DNA of 9,817 nt from an uncultured Victivallales bacterium (GCA_903834675.1 CAILKC010000446.1:1-9817); one strand, 5' to 3'; shown: positions 1-7,204, counted from the first letter of the stretch. A program made the numbers and translations. The notes: generated from the letters alone by a model not told the origin.

Positions 1-326
1 GCCAGGTCCTCGGGCAGAAGCAGAAACTCGCGCTCGGCCTGAATCCGCAGGAAGCCCGCCACCGCCTCGTCCGGCATCTCCGGCAGCGCCACGCTGGTGA
101 CCATGAGACGGTTCAGCGGTAAACCGACCACGGCCCGCCGCAGCAAGCGCCCCAGCGGCCGCAGGCAGTCGCGCAATTCCTGCCCGACCAGTTGCGGATC
201 GTCCTGAAGCACGTCCACCGCCAAGGGCGTCACCAGCGGCGTAAAGGTGCCGTTGGCAAGGAGCGCCGTCAGCTGGCCGTCCTCGAAAGCCAGAGCCAAC
301 ACCGCGCCGCGACGTGCGAACCTCAT
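1..326 (-). CDS. gspL: GspL/PilM-like inner-membrane T2SS protein, partial (C-terminal part off the left edge)
   Basis: The reading frame is open from an ATG at 326 to the window edge, giving about 108 residues. The ATG overlaps the gspK stop as ATGA and is preceded by GGAGG nine bases upstream. The fragment begins MRFARRGAVLALAFEDGQL and later has VVGLPLNRLMVTSVALPEM followed by an Ala/Glu-rich stretch with FLRIQAERE and LLLPEDL. This pattern of a short beta strand, LP and then a helix with QAERE is typical of the actin-like fold shared by PilM and the cytoplasmic part of GspL. Its place after gspK is where gspL sits in canonical T2SS operons. GspL anchors the GspE ATPase to the inner membrane. 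The transmembrane and periplasmic parts are not visible. It could equally be named PilM-like; the coding call is firmer than the exact name. Confidence 0.75.
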   Translation of the reverse strand, partial: MRFARRGAVLALAFEDGQLTALLANGTFTPLVTPLAVDVLQDDPQLVGQELRDCLRPLGRLLRRAVVGLPLNRLMVTSVALPEMPDEAVAGFLRIQAEREFLLLPEDL

Positions 327-1636
327 AGGGTGTTCCCTCCGGGCGCGCCGACGAGTTCCCGCTGCAGCGCCTCGCCCAACGGCCAGCCAAGCTGAGTCAG
401 GTCACGACGGGACACCACCACCGGGATGCCGGTGGTCAGGTCAAAGATGAAGCGGGTGCGGCGGAAGGCGCGGCCAGCGGGACCGACCGCCACGAGGTCA
501 GCCGTCACCTGGTAGCTCTTCGTCGTGACCAGGTCACCGGCCGCCGCGACCGTCTTCGCGACCTCGTCTCCGAGTGCCTCGCGCAACCAGAGCGGGGTTT
601 GCAGGCCGGTGGGGTTCTGCTCGCGGTAGGCGACCAGCCGCGCCGCATAGTCTGTGCCGGCAAAGCCCGGCAGAGTGCCGAGGACCGCGGCCGAGGCCGT
701 ATTGAGGTTTACCCGGCCAGGAATGAGGCGCTGGGCGCTTACGGAAAAGCGTTCAAACGCCTGCACCGCTGCCTCGCCGGAGAGCTTCGCCTTGAGGCAC
801 AAGTCCAGCACACTGTTCAGACTTCTGGGGTCCAGGCCTGCCGCGCCAGGACCGACAGCCTGGATGAGTTCGGGCTGGGTCATGGTGCGGAGATTCGGGC
901 GCCGCGCGCCGGCCGCGGTGAGGTTCGGTTCTCGACTGTAGACCGTAAGCAGATCGAGCAGCCCGTAGTCCGGGAGGTCGCGAAACCGCTCCTGGCGCTG
1001 CTCGGCGAGCCGCTTTTCCCAGGGCTCAATCAGGGTGTTGCGGTTACGATCGATGCCGTCCAGCAGGGCGGCCTCGGCGCCATTGAGAAGACGCAGCTCA
1101 TCGACGGTCTCGAAGGGCACGTTCTTGGCGGTGCTGGGGGGGGTGCGGGCGAGGTAGGTCTCTGCTTCGGCGCCGTCAGGGCTGAGGATATCATACGCGT
1201 CCCGCCAGTCCATGATGGCGCCGGCCAGCTCCGGGGTCATGCCGGGCAACGCTTCCAGCCTGGTTTGGCTGGTGGGCTCGTTCAGGCTCAGCCGACCGCC
1301 CTCGTCCTGCAGCCCGAAGACGGGTTCCTCGGCATTCACGTCGGCGGACCGTCCCAGCAGCCACAAGCGACACTCGCCGACGGGGATGTCGGCCGCCGTA
1401 TAGGCCGTCAGGTCCGGCAGCGCGCCCGGGCTTGCCAGCGTGGTCAGGACCTGCGCCACATAGCAACGCCCGGCATCGATGGCATGCTCGGCGCACAGGG
1501 CAGCATGCCGATTGGCTTCGCGCCGATAGCGCAGCACCACCACATGGCCCGCCAGCAACGCCCCCGCCGCCAGCCCGGCAGCCAGCCAGAGCGTCAACAC
1601 CAGGACGCTGCCGCGTTGGAGATGGCGGGCGCTCAT
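323..1636 (-). CDS. gspK: Type II secretion system minor pseudopilin GspK
   Basis: This 437-residue protein starts at an ATG overlapping the gspJ stop (ATGA); the frame stays open further upstream, but only inside gspJ. The N-terminus has a short basic leader, QRG at residues 7-9 and then a hydrophobic helix at about 11-35. It fits a class III (pseudopilin) signal with cleavage after Gly9. The residue at mature position 5 is not Glu, as is normal for GspK, which caps the pseudopilus tip with GspI and GspJ. Two helix-hairpin-helix-like modules typical of the family are visible: RLSLNE...LEALPGMTPELAGAIMDWRD (about 115-146) and GRVNLNTASAAVLGTLPGF (about 307-325). The protein is long for GspK, which is often about 320-340 residues; the excess lies in the Arg/Glu-rich middle at about 190-300. 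Its stop overlaps the next gene's start, implying coupled translation. Confidence 0.9.
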   Translation of the reverse strand: MSARHLQRGSVLVLTLWLAAGLAAGALLAGHVVVLRYRREANRHAALCAEHAIDAGRCYVAQVLTTLASPGALPDLTAYTAADIPVGECRLWLLGRSADVNAEEPVFGLQDEGGRLSLNEPTSQTRLEALPGMTPELAGAIMDWRDAYDILSPDGAEAETYLARTPPSTAKNVPFETVDELRLLNGAEAALLDGIDRNRNTLIEPWEKRLAEQRQERFRDLPDYGLLDLLTVYSREPNLTAAGARRPNLRTMTQPELIQAVGPGAAGLDPRSLNSVLDLCLKAKLSGEAAVQAFERFSVSAQRLIPGRVNLNTASAAVLGTLPGFAGTDYAARLVAYREQNPTGLQTPLWLREALGDEVAKTVAAAGDLVTTKSYQVTADLVAVGPAGRAFRRTRFIFDLTTGIPVVVSRRDLTQLGWPLGEALQRELVGAPGGNTL

Positions 1637-2295
1637 GGGGTGCCCCCCGCAGCGCTGAGCGTACGCATGTCCAGGGCAACGATCAGGTCCAAGGGCGCGG
1701 TGACGGAGCGCTCGCTCGCGGCGAACAGGATGCGCACCCGCACCGCCTCGGGAAGCTGGTTCTCCTGGGCGCTCGAGTCCCAGCTCTCCTGCCAGGCCTC
1801 GCCGTCGTAGCTGTCGAGCGCAAACGAGACGATGCGGTCCAGGATGATGACCTCGGCGGGCTCGGTCGTTTCGACCGCCAGCAGGTGGCGATTCTCGGTG
1901 CGCAGCAACTGCCAAACCCCAGTCTCGGCCGTTTCCTTCAGGTAGTAATGCACGGCCACCAGATCGCCACCCGTATCATCGGGGTTACTGGCGCCGATGG
2001 CCGTCACCCACTGCACCTCATCGTGGCGGCAATCGCCGGCCTTCTCGGTCACCGCGGTGAAGGCTCCCGCCAGCAGCCCTGCGGGCGGGACGGCAGAGCG
2101 CAGGTCGCGGATCAGGCGCTGCCGGGCGGCAGCCAGCGGCGCTTCCAGCTTCTCCCGCGCCTCGCCCTGCGCTTGCAGTCTCCAGGCGCCGGACAGGGCG
2201 GCCAACAAGGCAGCCAGCAGGACCGCGGCGGCCAGGGCAGCCACCAGCAGTTCGATCAGGGTGAAGGGCCGGAACTGGGACGCGCGACAGGGCAT
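1633..2295 (-). CDS. gspJ: Type II secretion system minor pseudopilin GspJ
   Basis: This is a 220-residue pseudopilin-like protein of the pseudopilus tip. I chose the ATG at 2295 because GGAG lies 8 bases upstream and the junction with gspI (TGACCATG) is identical to the gspE/gspF junction. A GTG at 2301 overlapping the gspI stop as GTGA would add two residues, but the GGAG is then only 2 bases away. The signal is RPFTLIELL followed by an Ala/Leu-rich helix. Cleavage would fall between Pro10 and Phe11, and mature Glu5 is present at residue 15. The residue before the cleavage site is Pro rather than the usual Gly. The remainder (RLIRDLRSAVPPAG, then a beta-rich body with VHYYLKE and VRVRILFA) matches the GspJ layout. 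The assignment to J rests on length, operon position and this layout. Confidence 0.87.
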   Translation of the reverse strand: MPCRASQFRPFTLIELLVAALAAAVLLAALLAALSGAWRLQAQGEAREKLEAPLAAARQRLIRDLRSAVPPAGLLAGAFTAVTEKAGDCRHDEVQWVTAIGASNPDDTGGDLVAVHYYLKETAETGVWQLLRTENRHLLAVETTEPAEVIILDRIVSFALDSYDGEAWQESWDSSAQENQLPEAVRVRILFAASERSVTAPLDLIVALDMRTLSAAGGTP

Positions 2296-2297
2296 GG

Positions 2298-2669
2298 TCA
2301 CTGCTCCGGCTCCGGCGCCAGGGTGGTCAGGGTGACCGCGGTCCGGCCCACGCGGGCCGGGCCGTAGACGGTCACATCAAGCCGTCGCAGAGCGATTTCC
2401 CCCTCGGTCCACGAGTCGGTGACCAGCGCCCAGGTGTAGCCGGGGTAGTCCGCCCCGAAATCGCCCGCGTCATCGGCCTCGGTCCAGGCGGAGGTAACGA
2501 CCAGTTCGCGCAGCTTGAGGTCGGCCAGATCCGCGGCCTGGCGCCGGTACGAGGCCGACTCCCCCAGCGCGCCAACCAGCAGCAGCGCCCGCAACGCCAC
2601 CGGAATGACCACGGCCGTCACCAGCAGCGCCACCAGCACCTCGACCAGCGTGAACCGACAACCGTTCAT
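2298..2669 (-). CDS. gspI: Type II secretion system minor pseudopilin GspI
   Basis: This 123-residue protein is the usual size for GspI. The ATG overlaps the gspH stop as ATGA and has GGAGG 7 bases upstream. The N-terminus is MNGCRFTLVEVLVALLVTAVV: a five-residue leader, the FTLVEVLVALL signature characteristic of GspI, and mature Glu5 at residue 10. The residue before the predicted cleavage site is Arg5 instead of Gly. The next part, RRQAADLADLKLRELV, matches the GspI helix that follows the membrane segment, and the C-terminal half is beta-rich (RRLDVTVYG, TAVTLTTLAPE). GspI is known to nucleate the tip complex with GspJ and GspK, and those two genes follow directly. Confidence 0.9.
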   Translation of the reverse strand: MNGCRFTLVEVLVALLVTAVVIPVALRALLLVGALGESASYRRQAADLADLKLRELVVTSAWTEADDAGDFGADYPGYTWALVTDSWTEGEIALRRLDVTVYGPARVGRTAVTLTTLAPEPEQ

Positions 2670-3166
2670 CCGTTGCCCTCCCGAACCAGCGTGAAGGTGG
2701 ACAACGGCAGATCGCGGTTCAGGGTCCAGTCAGCGCCCGGCAGCCGCCGGTGACGCAAGCACCAGGCCGCGGCGCTGCCCTCGGCCAGCGTGCCGTCCGG
2801 CCACCAGACCAGTCGCAACCGCCCCACCAGCGGCGGCGCCCCCACCGCGACCGTGGCGGTCACCTCAACCTCGGGGATCAGCCCGTAGCTCAGCGGCGCC
2901 ACCGTGTACCCATACCCCGGCTCGGCCTCGAGGCCATACCGACCGCTGGCCCCATCAACCCAAACGGCAACGGGAACCGCGCTGCTGATCGCCAGTTCCT
3001 GCGCATAGCGGGTCAACGCCCACAAGCGCCGCGCCTCGTCGTCGAGACGGCGACCGCGGAAGAAACCGCCAAGGCTGGGCGCCAGCATGGCCATGGCGCT
3101 GGTGAGAAGCACCATCACCACGATCAGCTCAAGCAGCGAAAAGGGCCTGCAGCGCAGCGCTTTCAC
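2666..3166 (-). CDS. gspH: Type II secretion system minor pseudopilin GspH
   Basis: This is a 166-residue protein starting at a GTG that overlaps the gspG stop as GTGA. No strong Shine-Dalgarno is visible, so translation probably depends on coupling to gspG. The N-terminus MKALRCRPFSLLELIVVMVLL is a type IV pilin-like signal with mature Glu5 at residue 13, but the residue before the cleavage site is Pro8 rather than Gly. After the hydrophobic helix comes RRLDDEARRLWALTRYAQELAISSAVPVAVWVD, the GspH/FimT pattern of an amphipathic helix followed by a strand with an Ala-Val core. The C-terminal half contains LRLVWWPDGTL, like the 'F.PDG' strand common in GspH. GspH is thought to link the tip complex to the GspG shaft. 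The name is based on this pattern and on its place between gspG and gspI. Confidence 0.87.
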   Translation of the reverse strand: MKALRCRPFSLLELIVVMVLLTSAMAMLAPSLGGFFRGRRLDDEARRLWALTRYAQELAISSAVPVAVWVDGASGRYGLEAEPGYGYTVAPLSYGLIPEVEVTATVAVGAPPLVGRLRLVWWPDGTLAEGSAAAWCLRHRRLPGADWTLNRDLPLSTFTLVREGNG

Positions 3167-3597
3167 TTGGTCTCATTCCAGTTGCTGATATCGTCGCCGC
3201 CATCCTTGCCGTCGGGTCCCAGCGAACTGAGGTCATAGCCGTCCGCGTTATGCTTCCCGGGGAACTCATAAACGTAGGGATTGCCCCAGGGATCTTGGGT
3301 CACCGCCTTCTTCAGATAGGGCCCGCGCCAGTTGGCCGCATCGTTCGGGCGTTCCACCAGTTGCCGCAGGGCATCGGCGCCCTCGGGGTAGAAGGCGTTG
3401 TCCACTTCGAAGGCGTCCAAGGCCACCTCGATGGAAGCAATCTCCGTGGCCGCGGCCGTGATCTTGGCCTGTTTGGAGCGCCCGGCGAACTTGGGCACGA
3501 CGATGGCCGCCAGCGTGGCCAGGATGACCAGCACCAGCAACAATTCAACCATGGTGAAACCGTGACGAGCGCCGCGAGAGAGGGTTGGGTGATGCAC
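3163..3597 (-). CDS. gspG: Type II secretion system major pseudopilin GspG
   Basis: This 144-residue protein forms the shaft of the pseudopilus. The GTG start at 3597 is chosen because GGAGG lies 7 bases upstream and the resulting leader is 13 residues. Longer in-frame starts lie inside gspF. The signal is RHGFTMVELLLVLVILATLAA, with canonical Gly13/Phe14 cleavage and mature Glu5 at residue 18. Downstream are the GspG hallmarks: VPKFAGRSKQAKITAAATEI, a LDAFEVDNAFYPE segment, WRGPYLKK, DPWGNPYVYEFPG, and the C-terminal loop SLGPDGKDGGDDISNW (residues 125-140) that binds calcium in characterised GspG proteins. It is the only one of the four Glu5-containing pseudopilins here with the standard Gly before the cleavage site. 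It lies 13 bases after gspF. Confidence 0.95.
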   Translation of the reverse strand: MHHPTLSRGARHGFTMVELLLVLVILATLAAIVVPKFAGRSKQAKITAAATEIASIEVALDAFEVDNAFYPEGADALRQLVERPNDAANWRGPYLKKAVTQDPWGNPYVYEFPGKHNADGYDLSSLGPDGKDGGDDISNWNETK

Positions 3598-3604
3598 TGC
3601 ATTG

Positions 3605-3609
3605 CCTCC
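3605..3609 (-). promoter_or_regulatory. Ribosome binding site deciding the gspG start
   Basis: On the minus strand GGAGG is followed by 7 bases and then the GTG at 3597. An ATG lies between them but in another frame, so spacing and frame both favour the GTG. This is the strongest Shine-Dalgarno in the first half of the operon and suits the high expression expected for the major pseudopilin. Confidence 0.75.
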
Positions 3610-3610
3610 G

Positions 3611-4825
3611 TCACTTGATGTAGTCCTGAATCGCGAAGATGGGTAACACCATGCCGACCACGATGGTGCCCACAAAGGCGGCCATCACCAGCAGCAGGGC
3701 CGGTTCGGCCAGCGCCACCGCGGCGCGCAGATGCCGGTCGAGGTCCTTCTCGGTATCGTTGGCCAGACGGATCAGCTCCTCATCCAGGCGCCCGGTCTGT
3801 TCCGCCACCGTGATCATGGCCACCACCGAGGCGGGAAATAGCCGCGGACAGGCGGCCAGGCTGGCCCCAAGCCGATCGCCGTGCTGCACCCTCTCGATGG
3901 CCGTGGTGACGGCGTCGGCCAGGATCTCATTGCCCAGAGATTCGCGAGCTACCCGCAAGGCGTTGAGTAAAGGCACTCCGGCATGAACAAGGGTGCCCAG
4001 CATGCGGCAGAAGCGGGTCATCGCAAAACGCGCCGCGACCTTGCCCAGCAGGGGCAGACGCAGGGTGACGCCCTCGCGCCACCGCCGCCCGCCAACCGTG
4101 GCCAGATACCGCCGCAGAAAGAGAACCCCAACGCCGATCCCAAGCAGCAGCACGGGACCGTGGCGCCGCAGCAGTTCACTGGCGCTCACGATGCCGCGGG
4201 TCAGGGGCGGCAACGCCCCGCCAAAGTCGCTGAAGATTCCCTCAAAACGCGGGATGAAGAAGACCAGCAGAAAAACCAACACGCTCACCGACAGCCCGGC
4301 CAGCACCGCCGGATAGATCAAGGCGCCCAGCACTTTCGAGCGTAACTCTCGCTCCAGACTCTGGAACTCGGCAATCTGCCGCAGCACCAGGTCGAGAAAG
4401 CCGCCGGTCTCGCCCGCCTTCACCATGGCGCAATAGACGTTCGGAAAAACCTGCGGATGGCGGCCCATGGCCTGCGCCAGGGGGGTGCCGTCAATAACCT
4501 CGTCATGGATGGCCCGCCACTGCGCCCGGCCAGCCTTGTCAGCAGACTCGCGACTGAGCAGGCTGAGCGCCTGGGACAAGGGCACACTCGCCGCCAGCAG
4601 ACTGGCAAGCTGCCGGGTGAAGCCCTCCAGCGCCCTGGCCGAGACCCGCGCCGGGCGGCCATTCGGGCGGTTGACGGCGCCCACCGTGGCCCCCTCGAGA
4701 AGATCGAAGGGCCGGAGGCCCTGGCGGTCCAGTGCCGCGAGGGCTTCCTGTCTCCCGCCCGCCTCGAGTTGCCCGGCCATGACCGAGCCGTCGGCGCGCA
4801 AGGCTTTGTAGCTGAACAACGCCAT
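3611..4825 (-). CDS. gspF: Type II secretion system inner-membrane platform protein GspF
   Basis: This 404-residue protein is the usual GspF length. Its N-terminus, MALFSYKALRADGSVMAGQLEA, is the classic GspF opening. Two T2SSF repeats follow: residues about 70-193 (FTRQLASLLAASVPLSQALSLL, GETGGFLDLVLRQIAEF) and about 270-394 (FCRMLGTLVHAGVPLLNALRVA, AEQTGRLDEELIRLA). Transmembrane segments are expected at about 168-192, 223-240 and 372-397. GspF is the polytopic core that contacts GspE and GspL and is thought to couple ATP hydrolysis to pseudopilus growth. The ATG lies 2 bases after the gspE stop (TGACCATG). No strong ribosome binding site is visible, which suggests translational coupling to gspE. 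No key motif appears to be missing. Confidence 0.95.
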   Translation of the reverse strand: MALFSYKALRADGSVMAGQLEAGGRQEALAALDRQGLRPFDLLEGATVGAVNRPNGRPARVSARALEGFTRQLASLLAASVPLSQALSLLSRESADKAGRAQWRAIHDEVIDGTPLAQAMGRHPQVFPNVYCAMVKAGETGGFLDLVLRQIAEFQSLERELRSKVLGALIYPAVLAGLSVSVLVFLLVFFIPRFEGIFSDFGGALPPLTRGIVSASELLRRHGPVLLLGIGVGVLFLRRYLATVGGRRWREGVTLRLPLLGKVAARFAMTRFCRMLGTLVHAGVPLLNALRVARESLGNEILADAVTTAIERVQHGDRLGASLAACPRLFPASVVAMITVAEQTGRLDEELIRLANDTEKDLDRHLRAAVALAEPALLLVMAAFVGTIVVGMVLPIFAIQDYIK

Positions 4826-4827
4826 GG

Positions 4828-6504
4828 TCAGGTGGATCCCTGGGGAGCCTCGTCCTCAATGGTGACACGAAGCACTTCGTCCAGGCTGGTCAGGCCTTGC
4901 CGGGCTAAGCGGAGGCCGTCCTCGCGCAGGGAGCGCATGCCATGTCGGCAGGCGGCCGTGCGCAGTTCGCCGGTAGAGCGGTGGGCCAGGAGGAGTTGGC
5001 GCACATCGTCGGTCAGCACCATCATCTCAAACACGGCCCGGCGCCCCTGGTAGCCCGTCTGCCGACACTGCTCGCAGCCCACCGAACGGAAAAACGAGAC
5101 GCTGCCATTCAGGCCCCATTCCTGCCCCAGACGGGCCGCCTCCGGCGAGGTATCGGGGGCCTTGCAGGCCGGGCAGAGCAGACGCACCAGGCGCTGGGCG
5201 ATGACCGTGTCCACCGAGGAGGCAATCAGGTAGGGCTCAACCCCCATATCCACCAGCCGGGTCAGCGCCCCGGGCGCATCGTTGGTGTGCAGCGTCGAAA
5301 ACACCAGGTGGCCGGTCAGCGCCGCCTGCACCGCAATCTTGGCGGTCTCCGGATCGCGAATCTCCCCCACCAGCACCACATCCGGGTCGTGCCGCAGGAT
5401 CGAGCGCAGGCCGCGCGAGAAGGTCAGACCAGCCTTCTCGTTGATCTGAATCTGGTTGATGCCCTTGAGGCGATACTCCACCGGATCCTCGATGGTGATG
5501 ATCTTGCACTCGACGCTATTGATGTCCTGCAGCGCCGCGTACAGGGTCGTGGTCTTGCCGCTGCCGGTGGGACCGGTGACCAGGACAATGCCGTGCGGCA
5601 GCCCCAGAACGCGCCGCAGCAGACCGCCCTCCCGGATATCCATGCCGAGGGCGTCGAGCCCGCGCAAGGCGGCGGCCTGGTGCAGCAAACGCAGCACCAC
5701 CGCCTCGCCATGCACCATGGGTATGACCGAGACGCGCACGTCCACCTCATCCCGTTGCAGCCGCAGCCGGATGCGGCCGTCCTGCGGCAAGCGCTTCTCG
5801 GCGATGTCCAGATTGCTGAGAATCTTCACCCGCGAGACGATAGCGGGCTGGTAGCGCTTGAGTTGGGCGGGCACGGGCACCTCCTGCAGCACCCCGTCCA
5901 CCCGGTAGCGGATTTGCAGTTCGTCCTCGAAGGGTTCGAGATGGATATCGGTGGCACGCTGGCCGATCGCATCGGTCAGGACCTGGTTGACGAAGCGCAC
6001 GATGGAGGCGTCCTGGGCGATGTCATCCAGGTTGACATCCTGCTGGCTGTCGTCGTCAATCACCCGCAGGCCCGACTCGCGCTCGATGGAGTCCAGGGTG
6101 TCGGCGCCCACCCCGAGGTGTTCCTTGATCGCCTTGCCCAAGGCTTCCCGCGGAGTCAGCACCGGCACCAGCCGCAGGCCCGTCTGGGCCCGCAGCAGAT
6201 CGAGACCGCGAGTGTCGAACAGCCGCGCCGTCGCCATCTCGACGGCATCCGCCGTACGCCGCAGTGGCAGCAACTCGTGGGCCAGAAGCAGACGCACCGG
6301 AAACAGCGACAACAACTGCGGATCGATGGCAAGCTGATCGAGATTGCTGAAGGCCAGATCGTACTGCCGCGCCAACCAGCGTAACACCTCGGCCTCGGTC
6401 GGCGCCGCCGACGCCTCGCCCACCGACAGACTCGCTAACAGACGCAGCGCATCCGGCTCGGAAAGCTGACGGGCTTCGATGTAGCTTGTCAGAACGGGAT
6501 CCAT
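4828..6504 (-). CDS. gspE: Type II secretion system assembly ATPase GspE
   Basis: This 558-residue hexameric cytoplasmic ATPase powers pseudopilus assembly. Residues about 1-135 form a PilB/MshE-type N-terminal domain (LFPVRLLLAHELLPLRR at about 67-83). The catalytic half has RATDIHLEPFEDELQIRYRVDG (183-204), Walker A GPTGSGKTT (311-319), an Asp box around ITIEDPVEYR (336-345), Walker B DPDVVLVGEIRD (373-384, with Glu381) and the His box LTGHLVFSTLHTNDAPGALTRL (396-417). A zinc-binding tetracysteine motif is complete: Cys444/Cys447 and Cys477/Cys480. It heads the visible T2SS operon. The start is the ATG at 6504, with only a weak AGAGGG about 12 bases upstream. The closely related PilB is less likely because gspF to gspK follow in canonical order. 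Confidence 0.96.
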   Translation of the reverse strand: MDPVLTSYIEARQLSEPDALRLLASLSVGEASAAPTEAEVLRWLARQYDLAFSNLDQLAIDPQLLSLFPVRLLLAHELLPLRRTADAVEMATARLFDTRGLDLLRAQTGLRLVPVLTPREALGKAIKEHLGVGADTLDSIERESGLRVIDDDSQQDVNLDDIAQDASIVRFVNQVLTDAIGQRATDIHLEPFEDELQIRYRVDGVLQEVPVPAQLKRYQPAIVSRVKILSNLDIAEKRLPQDGRIRLRLQRDEVDVRVSVIPMVHGEAVVLRLLHQAAALRGLDALGMDIREGGLLRRVLGLPHGIVLVTGPTGSGKTTTLYAALQDINSVECKIITIEDPVEYRLKGINQIQINEKAGLTFSRGLRSILRHDPDVVLVGEIRDPETAKIAVQAALTGHLVFSTLHTNDAPGALTRLVDMGVEPYLIASSVDTVIAQRLVRLLCPACKAPDTSPEAARLGQEWGLNGSVSFFRSVGCEQCRQTGYQGRRAVFEMMVLTDDVRQLLLAHRSTGELRTAACRHGMRSLREDGLRLARQGLTSLDEVLRVTIEDEAPQGST

Positions 6505-6549
6505 GGCAACCGCAGGCCCTCTTCAACAGGTTCGCGGTATCCCCGCATA

Positions 6550-6587
6550 CGGCGATCGGTCCTGCCGTTCGGCAAGACCGACCGCCG
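6550..6587 (-). promoter_or_regulatory. Strong 18-bp hairpin between the secreted-protein gene and gspE
   Basis: Positions 6550-6567 and 6570-6587 are complementary at all 18 positions (16 Watson-Crick, 2 G-U) around a central AA, so in practice the apex is a small GAAC loop. It lies in the 112-base gap between the 6617 stop and the gspE start at 6504. Neither strand shows a U-tract afterwards, so a classical intrinsic terminator is not supported. It may act as an RNA stabiliser, a processing site or a partial attenuator that sets gspE expression relative to the upstream gene. Confidence 0.6.
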
Positions 6588-6616
6588 ATGCTCCAGGCAC
6601 TGCCCGGGGGGGAACC

Positions 6617-7171
6617 TCAATCCAGAATGCCCAGCACCACCAGCTTGGCTTCCTGGGCCGGGGTCAACACTTCACGCAGAGCGGTCCGGGCTTTGGTGAC
6701 CTCAGCGTCGCGGTCCGTGCGGGCCTTGCGCAAGCTCTCGAGCGCAGTCTTGATCCCCGCCGCGTCGCCGGCTTCAGCCGCCTTTTCCACCGCCGTTAGT
6801 TCCGCCGGCTGCTCGGGCTGCGCCCCGCCTTGGCCGCCCGGACGACGGCCGAACATGCTGCGCCCACCCTGCAACTCGCGTGACACGCGCTGCTTCTCCA
6901 TGACCGCCGTCAGACGGGGTTCAATCACCTTCCACTCATCCGCCGTGGCCGCCAGCGTTTCCTGAATGCGGGCCACCATGCGCTGCTGGAACTGGGCCGG
7001 ATCGAAGTTGCCACGACCGCCGCCGGGACGACCACCACCGGGACCGCCGCCAGCACCACCGCCAGCGGGAGCACCATCGGGCGCGGGTGGAGGAGGCGCG
7101 TCCTGGGCGAAGACGCCGACGACGGCCAGACAGCCGAGGCACAGCAGACGGGAGAGAGACTTGAGTTTCAT
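6617..7171 (-). CDS. Exported small protein with Gly/Pro-rich linker and Spy/CpxP-like helical region
   Basis: This 184-residue protein starts at an ATG with AAGGAG nine bases upstream; an in-frame upstream start at 7231 is less likely because it would put 20 residues before the signal peptide. Residues 1-22 form a signal peptide (KLK, a hydrophobic core, then VFA) with probable cleavage after Ala22. Residues 26-55 are a low-complexity Pro/Ala then Gly-rich linker. The rest is charged and helical: FDPAQFQQRMVARIQETL (57-73), DEWKVIEPRLTAVMEKQR (79-96), a second Gly-rich break (about 102-118), then a helix ending LREVLTPAQEAKLVVLGILD (165-184). The LTPAQEAKL ending and paired helices recall Spy/CpxP/LTXXQ periplasmic proteins. 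I do not recognise a named family, but I recall similar proteins from Verrucomicrobiota-type genomes. It could act as a periplasmic chaperone or envelope-stress protein; that is inference. Confidence 0.8.
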   Translation of the reverse strand: MKLKSLSRLLCLGCLAVVGVFAQDAPPPPAPDGAPAGGGAGGGPGGGRPGGGRGNFDPAQFQQRMVARIQETLAATADEWKVIEPRLTAVMEKQRVSRELQGGRSMFGRRPGGQGGAQPEQPAELTAVEKAAEAGDAAGIKTALESLRKARTDRDAEVTKARTALREVLTPAQEAKLVVLGILD

Positions 7172-7204
7172 GGCGCGGCACTCCTTGGCTTGGGGACACT
7201 GGAC

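Noticed and set aside
599..1810. Plus-strand open frame of 403 codons opposite gspK and gspJ
   Set aside because: It is a shadow frame created by high GC codon bias; it has no recognisable motif and overlaps two well-supported genes.
3312..3614. Minus-strand frame starting at a GTG overlapping the gspF stop (GTGA)
   Set aside because: The overlap resembles the other junctions, but the frame encodes a low-complexity Trp/Pro/Ser-rich shadow; the pilin signature is in the gspG frame beginning at 3597.
4942..6384. Long plus-strand open frame of 480 codons opposite gspE
   Set aside because: It is the antisense shadow of gspE, rich in His, Gln and Arg with no domain pattern. The minus-strand frame carries every ATPase motif.
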